Shown here: positions 12,080-22,097 of the stretch, piece after piece | Numbering within the stretch: position 1 is the first letter of the stretch | Layout of the letters: each line of letters begins with the position of its first letter | Origin: Carettochelys insculpta | Lineage: Eukaryota > Chordata > Testudines > Carettochelyidae | Assembly: GCF_033958435.1 (NCBI RefSeq) | Contig: NC_134138.1 | Location: forward strand, 204,981,298-205,045,297 | Length of the DNA: 64,000 nt | Reading direction: 5' to 3' | Made by a program: the position numbers and the translations under genes | Notes under the pieces: generated by a model | Told to the model about the DNA's origin: nothing | Database searches by the model: none | The model's input: only the letters and a program-made list of their open reading frames with translations

Positions 12080-12950
12080 ACTGACACATAGGAAGGCGTA
12101 CATTGTCCTCTTTAGAAGATATGGATCTGGACCATCCAATGAAAGAGATCTTGGAATCACCATAAAAAGTTCTCTGAAAACTTTCATTCAATGAATAGCA
12201 GTGGCCAAATTAGTTAGCAGAGTGTGAGAGATTGTTAGGGAAGAGAAAGAAAACAAGACAAAAAATAATCATAATCCCACTTTTGGAATATAGTGTTGAC
12301 TTGTGGCTGCCCATCTCAAAAAGGATATTGTGTAGTGGACGTGGAAAAGATTCAGAGAAGAAGGCCAATGAAGATGATCAAAAGTATGGCATGGCTTCCA
12401 TAACAGGAGAGATTTAGGCCAGGTCTAGATGAAGAGATAAAATTGATTTTAGATGTGCAGATCCCGCTATGACAATTGCATAGCTGGAACTGATGTAAAT
12501 AAACTTATTTTTTGCCACCGTCACTACCAGGTGTGTTAAATTGAACCCCAGTTGATCAACCACCAGCACATCAATCTTCCAATAAATGTAGATGTACCCT
12601 GAAAATTAGGGCTGTACAGTTTAGAAAAGAGAGGATGCACAATTAATGTGTGGACTCATTGCCATTGGATGTTGTAATGGCAAAAAGCATAACTGAGTTC
12701 AAAAGTGAATTAGATAAGTTCATGAAGGGTAGGTCCATCAATGGCTATTGGTCAAGATGATCAGGGTTCCAACCCCAGGCTTAGAGTGACCCTATACCTC
12801 AGACTGCCACAAGCCAGTGTGGAAGACAGGATGCATCACTACAAAATTGCCCCGTACTGCACATTCACCATAAGGTTGCTGTATGGCCACTATCCAAAAC
12901 AGCATAGTGAGCTAAGCGAATCATTGGTCTCATACAGTATGGCAGCTCTT
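12080..12950 (+). mobile_element. CR1/L3-like LINE 3' fragment, copy A
   Basis: Plus-strand remnant of the C-terminal reverse transcriptase region plus 3' UTR. Recognisable steps are 'gatcttggaatcacc', 'cactttt.gaatatagtgttgacttgtgg', the peptide ITEFKSELDKFMKG near 12,690, and the 3' UTR words 'atcaatggctattgg' and 'cagtatggcagctctt' at the end. The same order is present at 48,340-49,285. A small TIR element interrupts it at 12,418-12,604. No intact frame remains. Confidence 0.65.
12418..12604. mobile_element. Small MITE nested in the L3-like LINE
   Basis: The left end CCAGGTCTAGATGAAGAG and the right end (minus strand TCAGGGTACATCTACATT) are loosely inverse. The LINE-like text resumes at 12,605 (AAAATTAGGGCTGTACAG), so this 190 bp piece was inserted after the LINE. 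Confidence 0.5.
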
Positions 12951-12953
12951 ATT

Positions 12954-13662
12954 AGCTGTGTCTACACGTGCACGCTACTTCAAAGTAGCGGCACTAACTT
13001 CGAAATAGCGCCCGTCATGGCTACACGTGTTGGGCACTATTTCGATGTTAACATCGACGTTAGGCGGCGAGACGTCGAAGTCGCTAACCCCATGAGGGGA
13101 TGGGAATAGCGCCCTACTTCGAAGTTCAACGTCGAAGTAGGGCACGTGTAGACGATCCACGTCCCGCAACATCAAAATAGCTGGGTCCACCATGGTGGCC
13201 ATCAGCTGAGGGGTTGAGAGACGCTCTCTCCAGCCCCTGCGGGGCTCTATGGTCACCGTGTGCAGCAGCCCTTAGCCCAGGGCTTCTGGCTGCTGCTGCG
13301 GCAGCTGGGGATCCATACTGCATGCACAGGGTCTGCAACCAGTTGTCGGCTCTGTGGATCTTGTGTTGTTTAGTGCAACTATGTCTGGGAGGGGCCCTTT
13401 AAGGGAGTGGCTTGCTGTTGAGTCCGCCCTGTGACCCTGTCTGCAGCTGTGCCTGGCACCCTTATTTTGATGTGTGCTACTTTGGCATGTAGACGTTCCC
13501 TCGCAGCGCCTATTTCGAAGTGGTGCTGCGCAACGTCAATGTTGAACATCGACGTTGCCAGCCCTGGAGGACGTGTAGACGTTATTCATCGAAATAGCCT
13601 ATTTCGATGTCGCTACATCGAAATAAGCTACTTCGATGGAGGCTTCACATGTAGACGTAGCT
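12954..13662. mobile_element. 0.7 kb MITE, TTCGAA-rich family, copy 2
   Basis: A 709 bp element beginning AGCTGTGTCTACAC and ending GTAGACGTAGCT. It is flanked on both sides by ATT (12,951-12,953 and 13,663-13,665). It follows copy 1 (2,880-3,574) almost base for base, with a few substitutions and a short extra segment near 13,585. It sits immediately after the 3' end of an L3-like LINE. No transposase is present; it depends on another element for movement. Confidence 0.75.
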
Positions 13663-13665
13663 ATT

Positions 13666-14105
13666 ATGTGATGTATTACTCCTATTTTATCCCAGTGAAA
13701 TGTTATTGATTTCAGTGGAGTTATACTTGCATAAAACAGAAGTACTACTGTTTAAAATCAGGCCCTGTATGTTGTTCATATTGATAGATGAAATATTATA
13801 TTGTATGTGCTGTCTTAACCTGCAAGAGAAAGGATGTAGATTATAGTTGTAACGCTGGAAATGCATAGGAAAAAGAACAACGCTATAGGGAAAAAGTGAC
13901 AGCTCTTTTGTAGTGCCAAAAGTAGGGGTTTGACACAGATTTTTGGATATCTAGGTCTCTCCACTGCAGAATAAAATGGTTTGAGTAACAATCAGGAGGA
14001 ACTACCTGACTGGTTATGCTGAAAATGTAGTATGTGCAAAACCATTGGGAGAACAGGGAATTCTGAAAATGTCCAAAACTTCATGTTTCTTACTTATTTT
14101 GAATA
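13666..14105. other. Non-coding; old repeat fragment
   Basis: Contains a piece of the ancient 'TTGATTTCAGTGGAGTTATAC ... AATCAGGCCCTG' reptilian repeat (13,690-13,770). The rest is unassigned. Confidence 0.4.
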
Positions 14106-14895
14106 CAGTCATACCCCAAGATACGCCATTCGAGTTATGAGAATTTGACTTTACAAGGAGTTTCATTTAATACCCCTACTTCAGCTTACAAGGCATTTCT
14201 TCGCATTTACGAGGACCGATTTGGAGACCGGTGGCTCTGGTAGGCAGGCACTGAGGGGATGGAGTCGGCCACATTGGTCTTGACGAAGAGGCCGTGCAGG
14301 GGGGCGGCGGCGCCCTGCAAGAGGGCGGCAGTCTGGTGCGAGGAGGTGGACGTGTCCGAGTCCCGACAGTCGATCATGCTGCTCTGTGAGACGTGGATGC
14401 TGGGCACGCAGCCCATCCTGGCCCTGCTGCTGCCGCTCACCCCCTGGGTGGCTAGGTGGCTGCCGCTGCCCGCCCTGTGCAGCTGTGCCTCAGGTGCCGC
14501 TTGCCGTCTGCCACACTCCCTCCCATTTAGCGCCTGGCTCGCCCACCGCTGCTGCCTATACGAGTGAGGAATCGCCCCTCTCCAGCTGGGGCCCGCTGTG
14601 CCTGCCTAGCTCCCTGTGCAGCCAGCCCCTGGCAGCGCCCCCTCCACGCTTAACCAAAGCTGCGCTCAGGCCAGGCCGCCTCCCCACGCCCTGCTCTGCC
14701 CTGCCCACCCCCTTGCACTGGATTTAATGAGATTTGGTGTTGTTTTAGCATAAATGGGTGTAAGTTTTGGGGCTCAGGAATGCAGAAAATTTTTTCCTAT
14801 GGAAATTAATGGTAATTACATTTTCGACTTACAAGAATTCACCCTAAGAGGGGTTTTTCATGAACGAATTACCCTCGTAAGGTGGGGGAAGACTG
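14106..14895. mobile_element. pogo/Tigger-like element carrying foreign GC-rich cargo
   Basis: The element begins CAGTCATACCCCAAGATACG and ends with GGTGGGGGAAGACTG, inverted repeats of the Tigger/pogo type. It is flanked by TA at 14,104-14,105 and 14,896-14,897, the target duplication expected for Tc1/mariner/pogo. The two outer arms (14,106-14,225 and 14,725-14,895) are AT-rich with 'cttacaag' and 'ttcgacttacaagaattc' words. The middle (14,226-14,724) is very GC- and CpG-rich and unlike the arms. It contains a fragment of a PDE8B-like first exon on the minus strand. No transposase is present. Confidence 0.75.
14210..14416 (-). pseudogene. PDE8B: Captured PDE8B-like N-terminal exon fragment
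   Basis: Read on the minus strand from an ATG at 14,416 with a good initiation context (A at -3, G at +4), the frame encodes [20 protein letters not shown], then [20 protein letters not shown] and NVADSIP. Phosphodiesterase 8 proteins (cAMP-specific, high affinity) start with an MGC lipidation signal. From memory the combination SIHVSQS, CRDSD and APLHGLFV marks PDE8B rather than PDE8A. Similarity fades after about 53 codons, where transposon arm sequence resumes, so there is no PAS or catalytic domain. The fragment lies wholly inside a Tigger-like element and is best read as a captured first exon, possibly with some 5' UTR upstream (14,417-14,724). It is unlikely to be functional. The assignment rests on recognition, not on a search. 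Confidence 0.7.
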
Positions 14896-15348
14896 TAGAA
14901 ACAAAGGTCAGATCCTAACCACACCCTTCCACTCCCTCAATATATGGAAGGCTCTGAAAGCATATGAACTGGTGTGATGAAGGATACCCTTGCAGGTCTA
15001 CCACACTGCCCAATGAAACTCACTTGTACAGGGATGGGGATAAATATGTGAAAACAATACAAAATACAAAGGCATTTTGATGGGGAGGGAAGGCAGACAA
15101 AGATCTGGTAGGATGGTGAATCCATAACCATACAGATCCAAATAGGACAGTAGATTTGCAGCTCTTCCAGTCTATATTTATGGAAGTTCTAGGGTTTTGG
15201 TTGTCTCCACAGAATACCCACAATTAAAACTGTAAGTTTATTTTCCTCTTCCTTCTGTAATACTCCTCCTTCCAATAGGAGCCATCCACTGAAGCACTTT
15301 TCCAAACTGCCTGCTGTCTTCTACCTATTCCCTCACAATGCCTTAGGA

Positions 15349-16047
15349 CAGGGGTGGCCAACCTTTTTTCTTTGGGGGGGAGGGGCCACATAGCAATTTT
15401 TACATGTTCTGGGGGCCAAAAAAAATAGACCCAAACCCAACCTCTCCCATGCCCACGTTTAACCCCTCACTGCCCCAAAACACTCCCCACCCCAAAGCTT
15501 AGCCCCTTGCAGCCCCAAATTGCTCCCAGGCTTAATCCCTTGCAGCCCCAAACCGCCCCACTCCCACCCCCACCCCAGGCTTAACCTCTCACAGCCCCAA
15601 ACACAGGATTAACTTACCTCATAGAGGAGCTCTGCCTGCCGCCGCCCCCTACTGCACCTTCGCCAGCCTGCCCTCTCCTCCTCACAGCAACTGCGTGGCT
15701 CCCCACACCCCTCCTACTCCCTTCCCCTATGTACAGCTCATGCAGCTCTCTGCCCTGCCATGCTGAAATAATGGGATTCAATTTAATCGGTTTAACGTCC
15801 GGATCCCTCCTGCCAGCCATTAACCCAATTAAATTGAGTTCTAATCTTTCAGTGCAGAAGGCCAGGAGCCAGAAGGGGAGTGAGTGGCAGCAGTGTCCGG
15901 AGCTACAAATGGCTCCTTGAAGATCCACATGCAGCTTGGAGCTACCCAGACAGCTTTTAAAATGGTGCCCCTGCGAGCTCCATGAGCTGAATGAAAAGGC
16001 TCTGCAGGCCCAATTCTGGCCTGTGGGTCACGTGTTAGCCACACCAC
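15349..16047. mobile_element. hAT-like non-autonomous element
   Basis: Starts CAGGGGTGGCCAACCTTTTT, the classic hAT terminus, and ends near GTTAGCCACACCAC, its imperfect inverse. The interior has 'gggggccaaaaaaaat' and repeated 'cagccccaaa' words. Small open frames inside are chance. No target duplication is visible. Confidence 0.55.
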
Positions 16048-18100
16048 CTCCGGAGAGGGACAGCTAGCCCTGTCCTGGGTATCCTTCTCACATCGTTGTT
16101 TTTGTTAGGTGGCAGGATTAAGCCAGCAGAAGCAACAGGGGAAATTTTAGGGCATAAAAGCTGACCCTGACCAGGCCTTGTTCAACTCCTGTTTTCATAG
16201 GTTTGTCTATATAAGACTTTTATTTTTCAAATTTCCAAGTATTGCATTCCCCCTTGTGCAGTAATGAAGGACTCATAAACATGTCCCAATTTTTAGGGCC
16301 CATCTCTTCTTTCAAGCCATGATTGTGCACTGAAATGTTTTGATTTAGTTTCTAAAAACCACAAAATGCTTTGGTCCTGTATCCATCACATCAGATGGGC
16401 TGGTGTGACCAACGCATGCTAGCTACGGGGAAGTAAGGATGGTTGAAAACTACACATTGTGTTCTCCTGAGCCTGGAAGCATCCAGGAGCTGGTCTGCTA
16501 CAGTTTCACTCCAGCTACATAAGGCCCCAAAGAACCATTCCAACTACCTTAAATCACTGGGTTTTATACAGGTCCCAGCTATTCTCTCTTTTCCCTGAGC
16601 ATGTCCCTATGCCATCATGACTTGCAAAATGGCAACCTGGATGGGACATGAACTCAGCACTAGCTTTGTTCAGTTGACTTATATTGCAGCAGTGCCTACA
16701 AGCTACAACCAAAATTGGGCCCTCATTGTGCTAGGTACTGTGCAAACACAGTGTAATAGAGCATGCAATCTAAATACATTTTTTCTATTACAGCAGCATG
16801 TAATACATTGTCTTAGTGTATGTCGTTATCTTTCCCGCTATAAGCTGGCCCTATCCACTATTACAATTTGCTACTTACAACTTACTCCTTGATCTCGGGT
16901 TATAGGGCTGATGCTGAAGGTCTAGTATTCAATCCCCATTCAGGATTGTCATGCCTTAATATGTATGTCGCTATGGCGCATTCACCATGCATGTGCAGCA
17001 GCACACCAACAGGAAAACAGACCTCTCTATGTTTAAAGTAAAACATTAGTTAAGTCTGGTTGCTGAGTTCCAGTATGACTTTTTTTTTAAACTTGACTTT
17101 ACCATCCTCTGATACAGTTAGCGAAAGCCCCATGTTAGGAGATAAAGCAGCAGCTGAGTATTCTAACAAGTGGCTTGTTAGTGAGGAATGTCCTAGCTGT
17201 AAGTATGGAGTAGTCTTGTCACTTTTCAGCCAATCCTCTGAGGATAATAAGTAAGGAGGACAAAATGAGTGCAGCCCTCCTGGGCCTCCCCTTAAGAGTT
17301 TAAAAGCAAAATATTGATTTTGAGTTACCCTGCTTCAACTCAGCTTCACTCTCATGATATTTTTATTCCCTTGTAGATTTCTGAGTCCATTTGTTTTTTT
17401 TTAAAAATCACTGGCAAAACTGTGGTGTGTCCATGTAACATTCCTGCACCTAAAAATATGGTCAATTGACACCTTGAAGGTTTCCAGGCAACTGTAACCA
17501 TTTGTGACATCTTTAGTTGCATCTCTGGGATGTTCAAAACAGATAAAGTGGATGAATTGATTTTAGTTGTATAAAACCCTTGACAAAATCTCTTTGTGGC
17601 CATCTAGTCAGTCTCCTGACGATTTGTAAAGTATTTGCTTATGCCATGAATTTGATCCTTCTCACCTCTTCACTTTGTTTTCCAACTTGATCCACAGTGG
17701 GTGTTCCATTCTTGAATGCAGAGAAATCATTTTTCCCAGTGATGGTAGAGGAAAAAAGGATTTTCACAACCTTTATATCAGGAACTCTGACTTCAAGCAT
17801 TGCAGGGAATTAGAATTTTGATTTGGAGGTTCATCCTTGGGACTATTTCAAATAACAAGACTAAAAAGAAAACCTCTATTTGTGACTTCAATTAATTCCT
17901 ATCCAATACACAGCTCCCCTGTCCTGTCCCATCACACAATTTATGAGTCTTACAGGGGCCGATCCAAAGCCCAGAGAAGTCGATGGAGGTCTTTCCATTA
18001 GCTTCAGCTGACAATGAATTGGCTCAAAATCGCAGAACTTTTTAGTAATCTGTAATAACAGGATCTTTTGTCCCACCAAAATACTCAAACATTTTTGCAT
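16048..18100. other. Non-coding, nothing recognised
   Basis: About 2 kb of mixed sequence without a supported gene or named repeat. The longest open frames are below 95 codons and show no family signature. Confidence 0.45.
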
Positions 18101-18103
18101 GAT

Positions 18104-18121
18104 CATCATCATCATCATCAA
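18104..18121 (-). repeat. (TGA)n tail of the RTE LINE
   Basis: Six ATC units on the plus strand, immediately downstream (in LINE orientation) of the 3' UTR. RTE elements end in such short tandem repeats instead of poly(A), which fixes the 3' end of the insertion. Confidence 0.65.
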
Positions 18122-18321
18122 TAACCATGGACTCAGCGCCCATTGGTGTCTGATGCCTCTCTAAATATTTCCTTCCATCTTTCCCTATCCAGTGCAGAGT
18201 GGCTTAGTTTCTGTAGACAAGCTCTGCACCCATCTACTACATCTTCTGTCCCTTCTCTGTGGGGTCTGCCTCTCCTATTCGAACCATCCATTGTGCCAAA
18301 TAGCAGGGTCTTGATTTTTTG

Positions 18322-19819
18322 TTAGTTGTTCATTCTGCAAATATGTCCAAATAGTTGTAGCTTCAGTTTTATAACCTTCTGCAGCAGGTTCGCTTTTGGC
18401 TGTATCTTCTTATATAATTCCTCATTGGTGACTTTCTGCATCCATCCTATTCTCAAAATCTTTCTATAACATCTCCTTTTGAACGCCAATATTATTCTTT
18501 TCAAATCTTTTATCACCCATGTCTCACATCTGTACAACATGCTGTTGAATACATATGTTTTCAAGACGCCCAACTTCGTTCTTAAGCTAATTGGTTTGCT
18601 TTTCCAGATCTTATCCATCGCCTTCAAACTCGCTCTTGCTTTCACTATTCTAGTCACTATTTCCTTCTTACAGTCTAGATCATACATTATGTTACTCCCC
18701 AGATATGTGAACTTCTCTACATTTTCTATTTCAATACCATAGACACTGATCTTTCTTCCTGCTTCCTAATCTCCAAATACCATTGTTTTTGTTTTATCTA
18801 TGCTCATAAACAGTCTGTACCGCCTCCTTTCTTCGTTTAACACCTGCACCATTTTTGCTAGCTTCTCCTCATCTTCCTCAAAGATAACTATATCATCTGC
18901 CAACCTCAAGTTGTTAATTCTTTTCCCATGCACAGATATGCCTTTCACCTCTTCCTTGATCTTGTCCATCGCTCTCTGCAGATGTGTGATGAAGATACTT
19001 GGTGATATTGGATCTCCTTCTCTCATACCTCTACTTGTTTTAAACCAACTTCCCAACAGCCCGCATGTTCTCACTGCTGCCTCTGCATTACGATTGATAT
19101 CTTTCAACAACCATATCAGTCTGCTATCCACTCCGTATGACTCCAACACTGCCCAAGTCACTTTCTGATCTATACTGTCAAATGCCTTTTGAAAATCGAC
19201 GAAGCAAGCTTATACGTTTTTGTTCTTTTGTGAAGCTTTCTCCACTATCAGTCTTAGTGCCAATATCTGTATGGTACTTCTATCTTTTCTGAACCCTGCT
19301 TGCTCATCTGCTATATGTTCTTCTATCTGCCATCTTAATCCCTCAGTCAGTATCATCATCAGCACCTTACCTAGATGACTTGTTAGGGCGATCGTTCTGT
19401 AATTCTTGCACTCTGATGTACTTCCTTTCTTGGTATTGTCGCTAGCACAGATCTTGTCCATTCCTTAGGCACCTTCCCTTCTTTCCATGCTACATTACAC
19501 ATAGTCAGTGTATTTCCTGAATCATGTTTTCTCCCCTGTATTTGATCATCTCTCCTGTGATCTTATCATTTCCAGGGCTCTTGTTGTTCTTTAGTCGTTT
19601 CACTGCTTTTTCTACTTCCTCCTTCGAAATATCAGTCTTGCTCTCGATGCTCAGGGGAGATATCTCTTTCAATTCTTCAATCAGTCTCTCTGAGACACTC
19701 GGGTCTGACTGTGCTTTGTATAGATCGGTGCAATATCTTGTCCATCGCTGCACAATCTTCTCCCTGTTCATGAGGACTTCTTCATTCTCATCTTTGATCG
19801 CCTCTGCTTTGCTTGCCAT
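18322..19819 (-). pseudogene. RTE reverse transcriptase and C-terminal remnant
   Basis: Reverse transcriptase split over frames at 19,819-19,505, 19,461-19,210, 19,161-18,766 and 18,687-18,322. Motifs are KNNKSPGNDKITGEMIKY, CKNYRTIALTSHLGK, QAGFRKDRSTI, GMREGDPISPSIF and the catalytic LADD (18,892-18,903), which is intact. The last piece (TYVFNSMLYRCETW, HICRMNN) is the RTE-type tail. Stops and shifts between the pieces make it a pseudogene. Confidence 0.8.
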
Positions 19820-20234
19820 TTCCTATTAACATTCCTAATTGTCTTATACATCTCCCTGGTCTTATATTTGTCATAATACCTCTCGATATCTTCACATTGC
19901 TCCTCTAACCATTTCGCCTTATACTTTCTGACTGCTTTCCCTACCTCATTGCATTTCATCCTATATTGCTGTTCTGCCATCTCAGAAACATCTCTTCTGA
20001 TCTTCAATGTTCTTTTCTCTTGAACCAACTTCAGTGTCTTCTGGGTAATCTACTTCTTATTGATCTTTTCTTCTTCTGGAACAGTCTGCTCAATTGCCTC
20101 TTCTATAGTGATGGCTATCCCTGCGACTCTCTTATCTAGGTCTTTCTCTGTGGCAATATTCTTAATCTTCTCTTCGAGCACTGTTCTGTATACATTCCCT
20201 GTTTCTTCCTCACATAGCCTCGCCACATCTCTTC

Positions 20235-20960
20235 TTACACTGTCTTACATTTTCTTTTGAGTTTTATCTTGATGTTTGCGATCACTAGACTGTGGTTTGA
20301 GTCTATATCCGCTCTTTGGAAAGTTCGGCACTGCTGTACTGATGTTATCCATCTTCTTATCAAAATCATATCTATCATGTTCTTGGACTTCCCGTCATTC
20401 GATCGCCATGTCCACTTCCTACAGTCCTTTTGTTGGAATCTCGTGTTGCAAATCACCATCTCATGCTCTGTAACAAACTCTAACAGTTTCTCACCTCGTT
20501 CATTTCTTTCTCCATATCCAAATCTTCCCATGACTCTCTCCCAACCTTCATTATCTGTTCCAACCTTCACATTCCAATCTCCCCCAATGATCAACACATC
20601 TTTCTTTGGTATCCCCGCCACCGTCTTTGTCAAGTCTTTATAGAATAGCTCAATCTCTTCCTCTGTACTGTCCGACGTGGGTGCATACACCTGAATGACA
20701 GATGTGTTGAATGGTTTTGCTTCGAATCACGCGACCATCATTTTTGCACTCACTGGTTTGTATCCTAATAATGCTCTTCTAGCTGTTTTGCTAAGAAGGA
20801 ATCCAACTCCTGCTTCGTGGTTCGTTTCATTTCCTGACAAAATGACTTTGCAACCACATATCTCTCCTGATCCCGTCCAACGCCTCTCTGCCATTCCAAG
20901 TATATTACATTGGTGTCTCTCCATCTCCTTCCAAAGCAGCTCTAATTTTCCACAATCTCA
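20235..20960 (-). pseudogene. RTE endonuclease domain remnant
   Basis: Exonuclease-endonuclease-phosphatase fold of the LINE. Visible signatures are ILGMAERRWTGSG (20,905), LIIGGDWNVKVG (about 20,600), WTWRSNDGKSKNMIDMILI (about 20,400) and DIDSNHSLVIANI near the end. The frame shifts near 20,700, and the expected catalytic Asp of the SDH motif is Asn (codon 20,295-20,297), so this copy cannot nick target DNA normally. Confidence 0.75.
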
Positions 20961-20990
20961 ACTACTGTAGGTATTATAACCCACGAGGTC

Positions 20991-21634
20991 AAAGTTCAGT
21001 TATACAAACATAGCTGTACGTTATACCACACCAACTGTCAAATTTTCAGAGTGTACATCCATTTCACTGTTGTGCAGAGCTTTAATCAAGCTTTTTAGCA
21101 CATTAGAGATCATATAAGATATATATTTTAAATTGGCACATCTGATAGCATCTAACCTAAGGGCTCCACGCAGGTGCAGCGTTGGCAATTAACATATAAT
21201 AAACAGTAATTCCAACATACAGTACTTAGCATCTCAATTTCCTTTGCCATAAATGGAAAATTAGATCCTAGACAGGAGCTTGTGGGATGTGCTGTTGGCA
21301 GAGACACTGTGTTGACAAGCTGCAGTAATAATACTGCTAAATACTTCAAGAAACATAAAATGTCTCCACTTAATAAGAGATAAACTGATAATGTGAGTTG
21401 TCACAGGAATCAATGAATCCAAGCAAAGCACAAGTGTGTTTATAGTCAGCAAGCAAGATCATAAATGGAGCTGTTTGCAGTTCAGAGACTCCTTGATTCA
21501 GCAAAGGACTTAAACTCCTGTGTAAGTCCTACTGACTATATTGTTCATTCATGCCTATTCATGCCATCTAGTCTTATCTAGCAGCACAACACAGGCCCTA
21601 GAATTTCACTCAGTAGTTACTGCTCAAACTCGAA
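20991..21634. other. Non-coding; old repeat fragment
   Basis: Mostly unassigned AT-rich sequence, with a fragment of the 'TTGATTCAGCAAAGGACTTAAA' repeat at 21,493-21,540. Confidence 0.4.
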
Positions 21635-22074
21635 GGCTGCGTCTACACTAGAGAGTTTTGTCGACAAATCCCCAGTTTTGTCGACAAAACTCATGGAGCA
21701 TCTACATGCAAAATTAATTTTGTCAACAGTCTGTCAGCAAAACTCAGCACTTCTACTGACAGCATTCTGCTTCTCCACAATGAGAAATAACACCTTTGTC
21801 AACAGTTTCTGTCAACAAAAAAAGCCATGTAGATGCTCTGGAACCCTCTGCTGACCAACAGGGCTTCCAGTTCACTGGGCAGCCCTGTTTGCTGAACTTC
21901 TGGTTGGCTGTTCTGTTGAGAGAGCAGCTGGGCAGTCTGGCCGCACTCTGTCGACAGCAGATCACTCTTTAAATCCACTTTTGTGTGTGGACGTGATCTG
22001 TCAACAGAAATTTTCCTGGAAGAGCTCTTCAACGGTAACCTCTGTCGACAGATTGCTGTGGTGTAGACGTAGCT
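21635..22074. mobile_element. PIF/Harbinger-derived MITE (GTCGACAGA family), best copy
   Basis: A 440 bp element with matched ends GGCTGCGTCTACACTAG and GGTGTAGACGTAGCT. The flanks GAA (left) and GTA (right) are a possible 3 bp duplication with one change. TTTTGTCGACAAA palindromes occur near the left end. Read in reverse, its right half matches the first 200 bases of the Harbinger relic at 24,566, which makes it a deletion derivative. Confidence 0.7.
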
Positions 22075-22097
22075 GTAATGTCTGGCTGAGCCAGAAT

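Larger units (their letters stand above)
18101..20990 (-). mobile_element. RTE-type LINE, nearly full length, decayed
   Basis: A minus-strand retrotransposon of about 2.9 kb. From 5' to 3' it has an apurinic endonuclease (20,970-20,240: RWTGSG, HEAGVGFLLS, IIGGDWNVKVG), a basic linker, a reverse transcriptase (19,820-18,766: CKNYRTIALTSHLGK, EEHIADEQAGFRKDRS, active-site LADD), a C-terminal part (SMLYRCETWVIKD, FKRRCYRKILRIGW, KLQLFGHICRMNN) and a short 3' UTR. It ends in a (TGA)n tail at 18,104-18,121. The C-terminal region and simple-repeat tail fit the RTE/BovB clade, which encodes its own endonuclease and reverse transcriptase for target-primed insertion. The frame is broken into at least six pieces and the 5' end lacks the first part of the endonuclease. 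The endonuclease motif usually reading SDH is SNH at about 20,292-20,300. Confidence 0.8.

Noticed and set aside
14259..14567. 102-codon plus-strand frame over the GC-rich core of the Tigger-like element
   Set aside because: Antisense to the PDE8B-like frame, which explains the sequence better.
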